Assembly: GCA_958450365.1 (NCBI GenBank)
Contig: CAUEEP010000741.1
Span: 3,558,501-3,622,500, forward strand
Source: Mesorhabditis belari
Taxonomy: Eukaryota > Nematoda > Chromadorea > Rhabditida > Rhabditidae
Length of the DNA stretch: 64,000 nucleotides
Reading direction: 5' to 3'
The position numbers were made by a program, and so were the translations under genes. Every line of letters starts with the position of its first letter. Position 1 is the stretch's first letter. The notes below the pieces were generated by a model that was not told the origin of the DNA, did no database searches, and saw nothing but the letters and a program-made list of their open reading frames with translations. Below are positions 11,331 through 23,930 of this stretch, piece after piece.

Positions 11331-11873
11331 AAAAAAAAAAGGAGCCGCTTCACCAGTTCCTTGAAATCACTTTTTGAAGGAATAGCTTTTTACCAGGCTT
11401 TTCTTTGCATACTCTGTGAAACAAGAAAAATAGAAACACGGCTTTTCTGGCGCACTAGGCGTTCAGCTTTTTCCCCTCATTCAATCATTTTCCTAGATGG
11501 TCAAAGAGAGTTGATCTCTGAAAAGTGATTCTTTTCAACAAAGAGATTTCCGCTTGCAAATTCGAAGAGCATTCTGCTTTCTTTCCCTTTCTTTTCCTTT
11601 TTTTTCTGCATTTGACATATGGCCCTTCATTTCCCTCTTTTTCATCTTCCTTTCAAAGTTGCATGTTTAGATTTTTCATTTTCCCCTTTTCCTTAAAAAA
11701 AATACTTAGAAAAACTAATCTTCTGGTAAAAGAATAACAAGAACAAAAGCCAAAAAAAAAGAATGAGAAAGCTTTCGTTGTTAAACTGCTGTAGGTGAAA
11801 TAGTTTATGAACTTACCAGCCGAAAAAGCTGTCCCGGGCTTTTCTAAATGTTTTGCGGCTGGCTGGTTCATGC

Positions 11874-11915
11874 TGCCGTGGCGCAGTTGGGAGCGCGCTT
11901 GGGCGCCAAATTAAG
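11874..11915 (+). other. tRNA 5'-half-like patch (A box only)
   Basis: TGGCGCAGTTGGGAGCGCG matches a tRNA D arm and A box. No T arm follows within 100 bp, so it is at most a fragment. Confidence 0.35.
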
Positions 11916-12397
11916 CTGCGCCAACTTCATGCACAGACAATGAACAGGGATAAAAACTGCTCCGGTTTCGGTCGATTTCAGTAGAAAAAAGCAATTATTA
12001 GCAAAAAGAACGAAGAAATTATCGTTTGACGCGCGCGGATGTTTCCAAAGTTCTGCCTCGTAATCTGTATGTGGGAAATGTATAAAACTCTGTAATACAA
12101 TGATCATTTCTCTAATTTTTAGCTCAATCCTTGTTTTTATTAGCACTCGAAAGTTTTGTGAACAATTTTGAAATGTTTCTCTTTTTGACTAGTGTTGGTT
12201 GGCTCAAATTGCATGAACCCTTTCTCGCGAAACTCAAAAAGAGTGAGAACTCGGCATTTTCCCATGGATTTCCGGTACTTTTTGAAACAAAAGCTTTTGG
12301 AGATGATATACATAGGTTTTTCGTGTTACTTTTAGCTATTCTAGGAAAATTTTATAGCAATGATTGTAAGAAAAACGCAGATTTTAGTAAAAATCTA

Positions 12398-12921
12398 TTG
12401 GGTTAGTGAATTGAAAACTGCGGGACTTTGAACTAAAATTTATTGAACATAAAACCATGAATTCATTCCAAATCATTTCTATTATTATTGACGACTTCTG
12501 CCCATTTTACAGGCAATTTGCGGATTTCTTCTTCGTAGTAGGATTTTGGTTTGTGTGTGAGACAAGTGTGAGACTCAAAAATGGAGGGCTGGAGACTGGA
12601 GATCCCAGTTTGAGCGCTTTCTTCAAAAGAAACCCATTTTGGTGTCAATAGAAAAGTTGTAGAGAATCAAAAATTAGGCTTATAGCCAAATTTCCAAAAA
12701 GATACACTTAGTAGTTTCGCTTAAAATGCAAATTTTGTGAAAATTCGTAAATTTGGCATTTCTTGAAAACCAGTTTTTGAATCGGTCTGAAAATTTGAAT
12801 ATAAGCTTGATTTTTGATTCTCTACAACTTTTCCATTGACACCAAAATGGGTTTCTTTTGAAGAAAGTGCTCAAACTGTCACCTATGACAATAGCCCGCA
12901 GTTTTCAATTCACCAACCCAA
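12398..12921 (-). mobile_element. mariner-type element, internally deleted copy 4
   Basis: Same termini as the other copies, in reverse orientation. The C-terminal remnant reads YYEEEIRKLPVKWAEV on the minus strand at about 12,465-12,560. Confidence 0.85.
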
Positions 12922-13163
12922 TAGTTTTGGCCTTCATTGTGGTTCGACCTACGAAAAATTCCGAATTCTCGACTGGAAATAGATTCCTTTCTCATTTCAT
13001 CACAAAATTTATCGCGTAAAACAATACTTTTAATTAATCTGATAAAAAGAAATGATTTGGAAATGAAAAAGAAACACGACGCGGCGCTCCCATCGACTAC
13101 CTTCGACTACCGGCGACGTCATTTGGAATGCGACGTTGCGCGAAAATTAAAATCTTACATGAA

Positions 13164-13341
13164 AACGCAAATTTGGCATTTCTTGAAAACCAGTTTTTGA
13201 ATCGTGCTGAAAATTTGGTTATAAGCTTGATTTTTGATTCTCTACAACTTTTCCATTGACACCAAAATCTTTTCTTTTGAAGAAAGTGCTCAAACTGTCA
13301 CATATGACAATAGCCCGCAGTTTTCAATTCACCAACCCAAT
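13164..13341 (-). mobile_element. mariner half element
   Basis: Only the half ending in TTTTCAATTCACCAACCCAA is present. It matches the corresponding half of copy 4 (CAGTTTTTGAATCG, TGATTCTCTACAACTTTTCC). Confidence 0.8.
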
Positions 13342-14261
13342 AGAAGTACGACATTACGAAATTACAGGAAATTGCAAGCTTTTAAAGGTTTTATTAAGAT
13401 TATTGGAATCACTAGCTACTCTTAAGTTGAATAAGTTAGGTAAATAGCATCTTAAAATGCATAATAGCATCTTAAAACGATACTAGTCCAAAAAGTTGAA
13501 TGTTTACTGCCACTATTTGCTCTAGAGCTTTATTTCAAGGCTGTTTTTCTGCTTCTAATCAAATGCAATTTGATTTTGAGAAAAGTACTTAAAATCTGTA
13601 GTCAATTTTCAATCTTTAGTCAATTTTCAATCTTCAATCAATTTCTCTAGTTAGTTTCTTTCTGGACTTTGTATTAAGCTGTAAGTGCAGTTTTCGTTAC
13701 TCTAAATAGCTAGTACTCGTGCTTGATCTCTTGAGTCTTATGATGAATCGTGACAATCGGGAACAGCAAGAGTAGTTAGGGACAAAAGGGATCTTTTTAG
13801 AGAAAAGATCTCAGAGAAAAGATCTCTGAAAAGGATCTCTGAAAAAGGATCCCATTTTCTTCCATCATTCTCTTTTCAGAGATGTCACAGAGCGAGGAAG
13901 CCAGTCATCATTTTTGTGTCCACTGAGCGCCGTTCTGACAACCAACTGAAAGGAGAAAAGGACGAATTTGACACGAAGGAGTAACTATGAACAGAAAGGC
14001 AAAGAGCTATTCGAGCTTTACTATAAGGAGTACGAATTATTAGCTGTAGTTATATGAGAAAAATATTGGCTAAAAACGTTTTGACTTATTGAAAATGACT
14101 ACACTAAATGGATTCGAAATCGGATTTTAAAACGAGATTCAAAACGGATTTTAAAACGTTGAAGTTGACAGGAAAGGAAGTTTTAGTGAAAAAAAAGTGA
14201 CCAAAAAGTGACTTAATCTCTAGGAAACTTAAGGAAAAGAAATTGATCGATAGGTGAGGGA

Positions 14262-14521
14262 GCTTTACGGTTAACGGCGGGAGTAGTGATCATCGGTGGA
14301 GGCCAATTTTGTGGCCAACTTGCAGCCCGATTTTAGATAAGTTTATGTTAATAACTTTTGAAAAAACAAATAGTTTCTGAAAGCTGACGTTCTAAGCTAT
14401 CTAAATCTTATTAAAAATTCCTGATTTGACAAGTTTAAGGTGCTTAAAAATGAGCTACAAGTTGGGCAAAAAAATTGGCCCCCACCGATAATCGCTGTCT
14501 TAGCTAATCCCCCGTTAACTG
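14262..14521. mobile_element. foldback element
   Basis: ACGGTTAACGGCGGGAGTAG...ATCGGTGGAGGCCAATTTTG on the left is mirrored by CAAAAAAATTGGCCCCCACCGAT...CCCCCGTTAACTGT on the right. Arms are about 90 bp and the loop is AT-rich. It is the only clear structure between 13,342 and 15,130. Confidence 0.75.
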
Positions 14522-15132
14522 TATTTCAGGTGTTACGTCGTTAACTGTAAAGATTGGTGTTACGCCTGGTTGTGGATTTAGGTTTATAAGTGCTTTTCTC
14601 ACTAGATACTTTGGTTTAACGATTACAGGATGGTACACAATTATAGCACAGTTTAGAGATCTTTAGCACAGATCTAGATTGATCAAAATTGAGTCAATCG
14701 TTCTGCTTTTTCTGGAAATAAATCTTAAGAATGTCTCCTGAAACGGTGCCTATTATCTAATCGATTCAAGCTTTCAACTTTTTTATATAACCTTCCAAAG
14801 TTTAGAGCCGAGTGTCGCTCATTTATAGAATTTTTCAGAGCGATCTTGTCAAAGTCTCTTTGCGATTGAATTTATTATGTTAATGAGCGAAATTTGACAT
14901 TCTCTAAGTGCAAAAATTCTTGAGAAATGTCACCAAAACTCAAAGAAATGTCACCAAAACTCGTCTGTTTTCACTTGAACATTTTATGAGCCATTCAGAA
15001 AAGCCAATAACAAGAAAAGCTGAGTTTTGTGGTCTATAGCTGGTCTATAGCTTTTAAATCTCATAAGTAAATAGGATTACTTGAAAAGCATTAAAATTTG
15101 ATTTAAAACAATAGCGTGGATATGGTAAACGA

Positions 15133-15488
15133 CTTGGCTTTGACTCTAGAGCCACAAGCTAACTTGGCTTTGACTCTAGAGCCACAAGCTAACTTGGCTT
15201 TGATTCTAGAGCCACAAGCTAACTTGGCTTTTACTCTAGAGCCACAAGCTAATGGCTTGTTTGACTCTAGAGCCACAAGCTAACTTGGCTTTGACTCTAG
15301 AGCCACAAGGTAACTTGGCTTTGACTCTAGAGCCACAAACTAACTTGGCTTTGACTCTAGAGCCACAATCTAACCTGGCTTTTACTCTAGAGCCACAAGC
15401 TAACTTGGCTTTGATTCTAGAGCCACAAGCTAACTTGGCTTGGACTCTAGAGCCACAAACTAACTTGGCTTTGACTCTAGAGCCAAAT
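15133..15488. repeat. 30-bp minisatellite, about 12 copies
   Basis: The unit is AACTTGGCTTTGACTCTAGA plus GCCACAAGCT. Since 30 is a multiple of 3, one plus frame encodes a 10-residue repeat (TLEPQANLAL). A shift at about 15,250 breaks that frame relative to the first copies, and no splice or start context is convincing. I treat it as a satellite. Confidence 0.92.
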
Positions 15489-16057
15489 CTCAATCGGAGC
15501 CAAGTAGAGCAAGCTTGTAGACTTGGCAATCAAACATTAGCAATTCCTAAATCAAACCCTAATCAAACCCTAATAAAACTTTATCAAATCCTTAATGAAA
15601 TTTGATTAAAATCTTTGTCTAAACTGTTTCAATAGTTTCAATAGTTTTTTTACAGTTTTGGATCCGATCAGACTCTTTGAATCCTTATGAAATGAATGAA
15701 TGACTGAATGAAATGAAACTCGAGCTTTTAGCTGAAGACGACATGACTTTCTATGACTTTCCATAACTTTTTCCATGACTTCTTTTCTCCTAGATTGACT
15801 CCCCAAGTTTATTACTCGTCAATAACCCAACTCATCCAAGTTATCCATAAATTCTCCAGACGGAAATGAGGTAACCAGTAGCCTAGCCTCGATCGCTTCC
15901 CCTTTCCTTCTCAATCTTCTCCCAGCCACTACAATTCTTTTCATTTTCCCCTCGAATTCACTATGGAAATGGCCATAAATTTGTGTGGATACAGATTATT
16001 TTATGAAGAAAAGGATATTTTATGAAGAAAAGGATCTAAAAATTACTAGGGTAATAA

Positions 16058-16170
16058 AAGGGAAAAGAAAGAAGAAAGAAAGAAGAAAGAAAGAAGAAAG
16101 AAAGAAGAAAGAAAGAAGAAAGAAAGAAGAAAGAAAGAAGAAAGAAAGAAGAAAGAAAGAAGAAAGAAAT
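16058..16170. repeat. 11-bp purine repeat AAAGAAAGAAG
   Basis: About 10 near-perfect copies. The Lys/Glu/Arg frame is a repeat artefact. Confidence 0.95.
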
Positions 16171-16679
16171 GAAGAAGCAATTAGTGAAGGGGGAAAGGAT
16201 GAGAAGAAACTTTGAAAGAAGAAACTTTGAAATATTTCAGAGAACGCTGAAAAAATTGAAACTTGGGTTATTAGAGTTCAAAAAAGGAAAGACTAGCTAA
16301 TTCTTTTGAGTGCAAAAGAGTTTCGAAAAGGTTTATGAGTTGAGTTGATTCTAAATTTAAGTGTACTTAAGTGTATTTTGTTTTTATTTTACCCGTAAGC
16401 AGTAAAAGCCGTACTTTTAGAGGCTTTTGTTCGTCAGGAAGGATGTTTTTTGAGAAAACCCATTGAGCAATATGTTAAAATAAACAATATTTTCAATTTT
16501 TAAGTTCAGTTAAACTATTTTCTTTGAAAATTTTGATAAATTTGAGAAGAAAATGCATGTAAAAGATTCGATTTTACGATTTGACATTGGATTTTACAAT
16601 TTTTACACTAGAAATTTGAATTAAACTCGCAAAATTATCGAAATTCTATTGGATTATAGGGTTAAAATGTTTGTAAAAT

Positions 16680-17300
16680 TGTTTTGTATTGTATTTTATT
16701 GTATTTTATTGGATTGTATTGCCTTTTATTGACTTTTATTGTATTTTATTGTATTTTATTGTCTTGTATTGTCTTTTATTGGGGGGTGGGACAATAAGTA
16801 CCTTTTTTGGCGTACCTGGACATTTGCGCACCTTTTTTTTCCTGGAAAAGGTCTTGGGAAAGGTGGTAGAGCTTAAAAAACGTTTTCATACAAGGGAATC
16901 GTATGCGTAGATTCCGAATTTCGACAAATCACACCTCGCTGACACGTCAAATTTGGGCTAAAAGGCAAAAACTACGCAACTTAACGCTTTTCCGCAGTTT
17001 TTGCCTTTTTGGCCCAAATTTGACGTGTCAGCGAGGTCTGATTTGTCGAAATTCGGAATCTACGCATACGATTCCCTTCTATGAAAAACGTTTTTGAAGC
17101 TCTATGGCCCTGCCTAGGCCTTTTCCAGCAAAAAAGGTGCGCAAATGTCCAAGTGCGCAAAAAAAAGGTCGCATTTGTCCCATCCTTGTATTTTATTGTA
17201 TTTTATTATCTTGTATTGTATTTTATTGTCTTGTATTGTCTTTTATCGCCTTGTATCGCCTTGTATTGTCTTGTATTGTCTTTTATTATCTTGTATTGTA
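16680..17300. repeat. TTTTATTGTATTG minisatellite split by a foldback element
   Basis: TTTTATTGTATTG and TTGTATTGTC units lie at 16,680-16,782 and again at 17,186-17,300. The foldback element sits in the middle of what looks like one array. Confidence 0.9.
16784..17185. mobile_element. foldback element, family with GGGACAAATGCG ends (copy 1)
   Basis: Nearly perfect palindrome of about 400 bp. Outer ends read GTGGGACAATAAGTACC and GGTCGCATTTGTCCCA. Inner arms are TCGACAAATCACACCTCGCT and its mirror AGCGAGGTCTGATTTGTCGA. Copy 2 is at 53,512-54,010. No coding potential. Confidence 0.85.
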
Positions 17301-17739
17301 AAAATGTGCTTAAGCATTCATTTAAAACCAACCAAAAACAATCCTCGAGCCGACTCCATTCAACAATTGATCGGCGCCCACTGTGTAACTGTTGTATTCC
17401 ATAAAAAAAAGATGAATAGAAAAGCTAAAATGAGCAATATTTTGATAGAAAAATGAAGATAATGACAATTTTCATGAAAATAAAGCGAAAATCAAGGAGA
17501 ATCAAGGCTAGAATTATGCGAAAACTGAAATGAATGACGAAAATCAATGACTTTCAAAGTCATTACTTGAAAAATTGCAAGAACAATTGAAGCTTTTCAA
17601 TTCTTAAGTCATTAGCGATTCTTAAGTGCTTCTTAAGCGCTTCTTAAGTCACTAGCTTCTTTTAAATGAACAATTTAAAAGAACAATTTAAAATTTAAGA
17701 GATAACAAGCCTATTTTGAGAAAAAATGAAGATAAAAAT

Positions 17740-17774
<35 letters not shown>

Positions 17775-18200
17775 CAAAATTATAACAAGAGTTTTCATGT
17801 AACAAAACCACCCATTCCCCCCACTCAAACAACTTTCCAATTGTGCTTCTTTTTTTCAAAGGAGAAGCCCCGCCTTCTCATTTCGATCTCTCTCTTTCAT
17901 TCTTTCATTTATGAAATAGAGAAAAGAGTGAAATGGACATAGAAAAGCATAGAAAATTGGAAAATTGGAAATAAAAAAATCTTACATCTTGCAAGAAATC
18001 GGTTAAAGCTGGAATTTCAATATAGAAAATCATAGTGATTTAGCAAATCTTGTCGAGCTTGGAAAGACGAGTCGAATGATGGAAAAATTAGCTTCTTATA
18101 AGCATTGTAAACAGACTAAAAGTTTTTCCTAAATCGGTAGATCTTTGAAAGTCCCGAAGTCTTAAGTTGAGTCTTAACGCGTTTAAAAAGACCTGTGTCT

Positions 18201-18265
18201 GATGGCTCGGTGGTCTAGTGGCTAGTGCAATGGATTGCCAAGCAGAGGATCGGGGTTCAGTCCTT
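18201..18265 (+). pseudogene. tRNA-like relic
   Basis: TGGTCTAGTGGCTAGTGC is a good A box and CGGGGTTCAGTCC a fair B box at normal spacing. A TTGCCAA loop lies between them. The acceptor strands do not pair and the anticodon stem is poor, so it is probably tRNA-derived rather than a working tRNA. Confidence 0.5.
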
Positions 18266-18380
18266 CTGGAGTTCAGTCCCTTCTCCCTTCATTTTGATTT
18301 TTTGAAGATATTCAAAAAGAATTCAGGGAAAGACTTTTGTTGTTGTTTTTATTGAAAACTTGTTTGATTTTATGACATAT

Positions 18381-18598
18381 TGACGGGATTTTCTCTAATA
18401 GTAATGCACCCTAAGCGTCGCCTAAATTCCTCGAAATCTCGGGAACCACTTATCAGAACCTATCAATGTGGGGTCGGAAAATGTAGCTAACGATGAGATC
18501 TAGTGGAGGATTAAAGGGTTGAGCTTCTGCAAAAGCTTGAGAATATTAAAATAGTCGTCAACTCGGCGGGGTGCACTACTATTAGAGAAAATACGGTA
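18381..18598. mobile_element. short foldback element (ACCGTA-ended group)
   Basis: The left end GATTTTCTCTAATAGTAATG and the right end CTACTATTAGAGAAAATACG are inverted copies, with CACCC/GGGTG inside. It resembles the elements at 20,704, 48,859, 57,101 and 61,442, which also end in TACGGTA-like sequence. Confidence 0.75.
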
Positions 18599-19245
18599 AA
18601 TACAAATTTGTTCTAAATGGCAAATGAATGAATGAAATGAATGAAATTTGTTCTAAATGATAAATGGACAATCAAATGATATATTCAATTAAAAAATTGC
18701 TTTCAAAAATCAAATCTTACAATGTTAGAATTAGAAAACTCAATTACACTTTGAGCAACTTTCATTTATCAGCCGTTTAATTGTTTTTTAGGTAAATTGA
18801 ATTGCTTGGATTGCTTGGATTGTTTGGATTGTTTGGATTGCTTTTGATAAAGCTTTGATAAAGCTTTGATAAAAAGCTTTGACAGCTTATGAGAACTTGT
18901 AAGTTATCAACTTTAAGTCAGGAGTGCGTGATAGGATTTTAGAACTTTTAGAAATGTTAGAAATGTTCGAAATGTTCAAAAGAAGTAAGATTTTGATCAG
19001 ATTTCACTTCAAGAAGTCTTTTTTTTCTTACAACAAGACACAATCATCTCTTTTCTTGAACAATTCTTGAACAAACTTCTCTAGACTCTTCGAAGTATCA
19101 ACAATTGACCATAATTGTCAAACTCAGAAACTTCTTGAGAGCCTCAAAAGAACATGCAAATAGGGTGAACGAATGAAAGGATTATCGGATGTGATTCTCT
19201 CACGCTTGAGCTCATTTTGACAACGATACTAATTGGAATGTCCCG

Positions 19246-19432
19246 AATGAAGTAATGGCAATGAAGTGATGGCAATAAGGTGATGGCAATGAAGTGATGG
19301 CAATGAAGTAATGGCAATGAAGTGATGGCAATGAAGTAATGGCAATGAAGTGATGGCAATAAGGTGATGGCAATGAAGTGATGGCAATGAAGTAATGGCA
19401 ATGAAGTAATGGCAATGAAGTAATGGCAAAAG
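19246..19432. repeat. 14-bp minisatellite AATGAAGTGATGGC
   Basis: About 13 copies with AATGAAGTAATGGC and AATAAGGTGATGGC variants. All three minus frames are open because of the period (PLLHCHYFIAIT-type repeats). Non-coding. Confidence 0.95.
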
Positions 19433-19682
19433 CCGTTAAAAAACAAGTTTTTATAGTTAGTTTATAGTTATTTTATAGTTAACTTTAAGCAAAAAACGAT
19501 TTTAAACGCATTCTTTCAAGAATTTGATTCATTTTTCTTTTAAATTTCACGTATCGTTAAGGAAAAATGCTAGAAAATTGAAATTTGAAATTGAAGAAGG
19601 CAATTGAAATTTCTAGATTTGACTAGCGAGTATAGAAAGCATTATATTAGACTTATATGTACTTTAGGGACGGATATGTACT

Positions 19683-20090
19683 GTAGGCTAGTTTCCGCAA
19701 CTTTTTTTGCGCAACAGGGTTATTTGCACAACAGCGTCGTTTGCGCAACTCTCCATAACTTTCCTTTAAGTGGACCAATCTTTATGATTTTGGTTTCATT
19801 TTGTTGCACTTATTGAGATCTACAAACTGGTACAAAGAGCAGAAAGATTGGCCCACTGAGAAGAAAGTTATTGATCAAAAGAGTCGGAAGGGAAGATGGT
19901 CATGAACTAGATGAGTCATAACTTTCTTCTAAGTCGGCCAATCTTTATGATTTTGGTTTCATTTTGTTGCACTTATTGAGATCTACAAAATGGCACAAAG
20001 AGCATAAAGATTAGCCCGCTGGAAAGAAAGTTATGGCGAATTGCGCAAATGATCCAGTTGCGCAAAAAAAAAATGCGGAAATTAGCCTAC
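19683..20090. mobile_element. foldback element with GTAGGCTA ends
   Basis: TAGGCTAGTTTCCGCAACTT on the left mirrors GCGGAAATTAGCCTAC on the right, with TTGCGCAA motifs next to both ends. Inside, a segment of about 110 bp (from CCAATCTTTATGATTTTGGT) is directly repeated. Confidence 0.8.
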
Positions 20091-20703
20091 CCCCTACTTT
20101 ATACTCAATGTAAACCCACTCTTTCTTTCGATAGCTTTCTAGATTAGTTATAGAGCTTTTCTTTCAATCTTATTCTTTCCAAAAACTCTAAGATATTAAG
20201 AAAAATTGTAAAGAATACTCTGATCCCTCCACTCACTAGCATCAATAATTCCATGTTCGAATCTCATCAAGAAAATGTAAAACTGAATAAGAAATCTTTG
20301 TTAGATTAGAGCTTTTAGAAATCGCGTTTTTTAAAAAAAAACTAATCTAACAAAAATGTAAGATTGAATAAGAAAGTTTAGAATTTTTAGAATTTTTAGT
20401 ATTTCTAAAAATTCTATAAAAAACGACTGCTTTCTTTTAGCTTTTACTACAAAGGGAAGAGATTATTCAATGAAATTGGCCTTTAAATCGATGCGAGGGA
20501 ATTTAGAGGTAAAAAATGGAAAGAGAAAAGGAAAAAAGGATCATTTGGAGAAATTTGGATGAATTTGGAGAAAATTAGAAGAAATTTTGGAGTTTTTTGT
20601 CAAAATGGTCATTTTTTACTCTGATGATGCTTGTTTTTCGTTTTGCTCAATGCTCAAATCAAGACTTTGCTCGATTCTCTTCTCAAAAGCCTCTAAAAGA
20701 ACA

Positions 20704-21305
20704 TACCGTAAATACTGTAATAATATCCCACCCCCATAATGACGGTGCGGAGTGTTGGGTAGTCTAGCTTTGAACGAGTTTTTCTTGACACTGGTTTATG
20801 CTACAATGCGCGCTTAGTTATCAAAAAATAGCTGAAATTCAGGGCTATTTTTTGATACCTAAGCGCGCATTGTAGCATAAACCAGTATTGAAAAAACGCC
20901 TCCAAAGCTAATTGGACCCCACCCCCATAATGACGGTGCGGAGTGTTGAGTAGCTCTAGCTTTGAACGAGTTTTTCTCGACACTGGTTTATGCTACAATG
21001 TGCGCTTAGGTATCAAAAAATAGCTGAAATTCAGGGCTATTTTTTGATACCTAAGCGCGCATTGTAGCATAAACCAGTATTGAGAAAAACGCCTCCAAAG
21101 CTAATTGGACCCCACCCCCATAATGACGGTGCGGAGTGTTGAGTAGCTCTAGCTTTGAACGAGTTTTTCTCGACACTGGTTTATGCTACAATGTGCGCTT
21201 AGGTATCAAAAAATAGCTGAAATTCAGGGCTATTTTTTGATACCTAAGCGCGCATTGTAGCATAAACCAGTGTCGAGAAAAACTCGTTCAAAGCTAGACT
21301 ACGTT
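20704..21305. mobile_element. tandem triplet of hairpin units (ACCGTA-ended foldback group)
   Basis: Three tandem units of about 190 bp. Each begins CCCCATAATGACGGTGCGGA and contains a long hairpin (GGTTTATGCTACAATG...CATTGTAGCATAAACC) with AAATAGCTGAAATTCAGGGC at its tip. The left terminus ACCGTAAATACTGTAATA is present and the right terminus is lost. Single copies lie at 48,859-49,127 and 57,101-57,365. Confidence 0.9.
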
Positions 21306-21856
21306 TTCGTTGACTTTGAGTGCACCAGAAAAGACACAAGAGACAAAAGAAGTTACAAGAATGGAATTGACCAAAAAGGGGATAGGATTGATAATAATTT
21401 GCTTATATACTTAACGAGATAGAAAAATTTCATTCAGCCAACTTCTATAAGGAAACATCTTTCTAAAGCTAGCGTCACTTTTTCTAGAACTACTGTAGCT
21501 TTTATACGCTTCATTTCTTGGATCTTTCTCTATCAAAAATGGTACAAAAGATACGAATAGACTTGATGAATAAGTAAAATCACTTGAATTCGATCAAAAA
21601 TCACTTGAATTCGATCAAAAATCACTCTCACTTTCACTTTAAGTTCCCATGGACGACTGGTTAAGCTAAATCCTATGCGGTCTATACCATTCGACGCAGA
21701 ATTTTATGCTTATTCCGAATATATATTCCGTTTTTGCTAAATGACAATCTACCAGGAGTTATCAGCGTCTAAAGTTTTGTTATTTTTGTTAGGACTCTGA
21801 AAATGTGATCATTTGGGTCTTTTGGGAAAAAAAGCAAAAAAGCAAAAAAACCAAAG

Positions 21857-22331
21857 TGAGGATAGAACCTGCGAGGTCTCGCTCTGGAAACGAGTCGGCC
21901 ACGGCCTTAAAGTTTTAAAGGACCTTAATAGTAACTATAAAGGAGCTTTAATGGAGCTTGAAAGGAGCTTTGAAGGAGCTTCAAAGGACCTTAATAGGAA
22001 CTATAAAGGAGCTTTAACGGAGCTTTAAAGGAGCTAAAAGGACCTTATAGGAACTATAAAGGAGCTTTAAAGGACCTTAATAGGAACTATAAAGGAGCTT
22101 TTACCAGTCGGCCACGGCCCCACCCAGACCAGTCTGCAAGGAGGCCTGTAAGACCCATGAATGGTCGAATGTCTTGGTTGAATGGCTTGGTTGAATGGCT
22201 TGGTTAAATGGCTTGGTTGACCGCCGTGATTGAATGGCTAAATCGCCCCCTTGTCGAACAGCGCTGATAGCCGACTGGCTAAGGGCCGTGTTTCTCAGTC
22301 GGGAGGTCGAGGGTTCAATCCCGAGAGGTGA
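21857..22331. repeat. cluster of tRNA-like relics and a short tandem repeat
   Basis: Three parts. A minus-strand tRNA-like patch is at 21,857-21,906 (GTGGCCGACTCGTTTCC, then GCAGGTTCTATCC). A repeat built on GGAACTATAAAGGAGCTTTA lies at about 21,918-22,100. A plus-strand tRNA-like patch is at 22,261-22,331 (TAGCCGACTGGCTAAGG, GTGTTTCTCA, GAGGGTTCAATCCCGAG). Neither tRNA-like patch has a pairing acceptor stem. Confidence 0.5.
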
Positions 22332-23429
22332 TTGTTGGCGTCATTTTTTCCTGTTTTTTTCATTTAGGGCTGATGAGCTGTGCTTTTGCAGCACCACATG
22401 AATAAATGGGATTTTTATAAATGTACCACGTGAATAAATGGATTTTTACAAAATAAGAAGCTAATATATAGCTTTGATTTGATCAAAAAGGTAAAAAACT
22501 TGCTCAAAAGATAAAAGACTTGATGAAAAACTGAAAGAATTTTGGAAAAACTGATTTTTAGTTAAAGCTTTGTGTTTAAATACCCCATCAACTCCGCTTC
22601 TTCATTTCTCGACGCATTAGCGCTAGCTTCGATTCTTGTAATTGCGTGGAAACCAATTATCGGCAAAACACGAAAGGAAACTCGTTTTCGCAAAAATTCA
22701 GAAACGATTCCAAAGTTGTATTTGAGTGTCTCATCCTTTTGTTGTCAAAGTAAAGAAAAAAGATCTTTAAAGAGAAAAAAAGGGAACAAAATGAACAAAA
22801 TGAGCAAAATGATGGACAGCGAACGTCGGAAACCCTTCAAAAAGTCATCTCTCATGCTAATCTCGGAGAAGTTTTGTGCGTCTTTTTTTTTTAGAGAAAA
22901 GGAAAACACTAGCACTTTCATAAATCGACGACTACATAGGGAAAAAGTAGTTTGAGAATTGAGAATTGAAGGGAATTGAAGGGGAAAGTTATATTCTTAA
23001 GGATTCTGTAGAATCCTTTATAAAGAATTCTGTAGAATCCTTTACAAAGAACAAAATGACTTTGTGCTCAAAATATAAACGCATCATCTTTTTTCTTGAA
23101 CTTGAATCTTTCAAAACATTTTGGTGGACTCCGAAAACGAGTTTCTAATTCGGTCAAGTGCTAATTTTCTCCTAGCTTCACCAAGAGATTCGGTGAAGAA
23201 TTGAATCCTTTACAATCGGTGAAGAATTCGGTGAAGAATTGGAAAAAAGTCAGAGAGAAAAAGAAAAGCAAGAGAATAAGTAAGATTTGAGTGCATCAAA
23301 ACCTGAGTGTTTTGATCATAGCCAACTCTTGGAATTGTCACCAATGAAGTCACCAATGAAACGCCAACCAATGAAACGCTCCAAACTGAACAAGATTTCG
23401 TTGTTGAAGCTTGAAGTTATTGAAAGTAG

Positions 23430-23598
23430 TGCTTGAGCTTGCTTGAGCTTGCTTGAGCTTGCTTGAGCTTGCTTGAGCTTGCTTGAGCTTGCTTGAGCTT
23501 GCTTGAGCTTGCTTGAGCTTGCTTGAGCTTGCTTGAGCTTGCTTGAGCTTGCTTGAGCTTGCTTGAGCTTGCTTGAGCTTGCTTGAGCTTGCTTGAGC
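23430..23598. repeat. 10-bp satellite GCTTGAGCTT, about 17 copies
   Basis: Almost perfect head-to-tail copies with no spacers. The minus-strand Ser-Ser-Lys-Leu-Lys-Gln-Ala frame comes from the repeat. Confidence 0.97.
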
Positions 23599-23761
23599 TC
23601 AAGCTCTATGCTTGAGAGCCACAGCTTTAATCTCTAAAGCTACTAAAAAGTTTTGAAATCGAGTGCACTAGTAAAAGAGTTTGTCATTTTTTCATTTTTT
23701 CATTCAGCTGATCATGCAGCTTATCATTTTTGGGCACAAAGCAAGCGATAAAGGTATTGAA

Positions 23762-23930
23762 GCTAAATTGAACACGCCGGTTGAGGCTGGGAATACAAAA
23801 CATGATCGGATTTGATTTGAATTTGATTTGGATTTGATTTGGATTTGAAGCCACCACCTCTTGCTTACCGGGCGACACTCTGCCAACGAGCTCTACACCG
23901 ACACGTGTCCCATTACCATGGGAAGGTTTT
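23762..23930 (-). mobile_element. tRNA-derived SINE, copy 1
   Basis: On the minus strand a tRNA-like head (AGAGCTCGTTGGCAGAGTG as A box, GTGGCTTCAAATCC as B box) is followed by a simple TTTGGATTTG stretch and then CATGTTTTGTATTCCCAGCC. The same tail follows a tRNA-like head at 57,826-57,985, which suggests one SINE family. Confidence 0.55.

Noticed and set aside
12937..13200. 87-residue open frame starting MWFDLRKIPNS between mariner copies
   Set aside because: Runs into the mariner half element at its 3' end and shows no domain or splice signals.
13870..13960. Possible minus-strand exon (LVVRTALSGHKNDDWLPRS) after a TTTCAG acceptor
   Set aside because: The frame is open and the acceptor good, but it does not join in phase to the 8412 exon with a convincing donor, and no domain is recognised.
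22572..22955. 127-residue open frame starting MFKYPINSASSFLDAL
   Set aside because: Longest non-repeat frame in its region, but Lys-rich and low complexity, with no domain and no splice support.
23430..23598. Possible CRISPR-like array
   Set aside because: The units are contiguous 10-mers with no spacers, and the genome is eukaryotic. The same holds for the 43-bp and 28-bp arrays.
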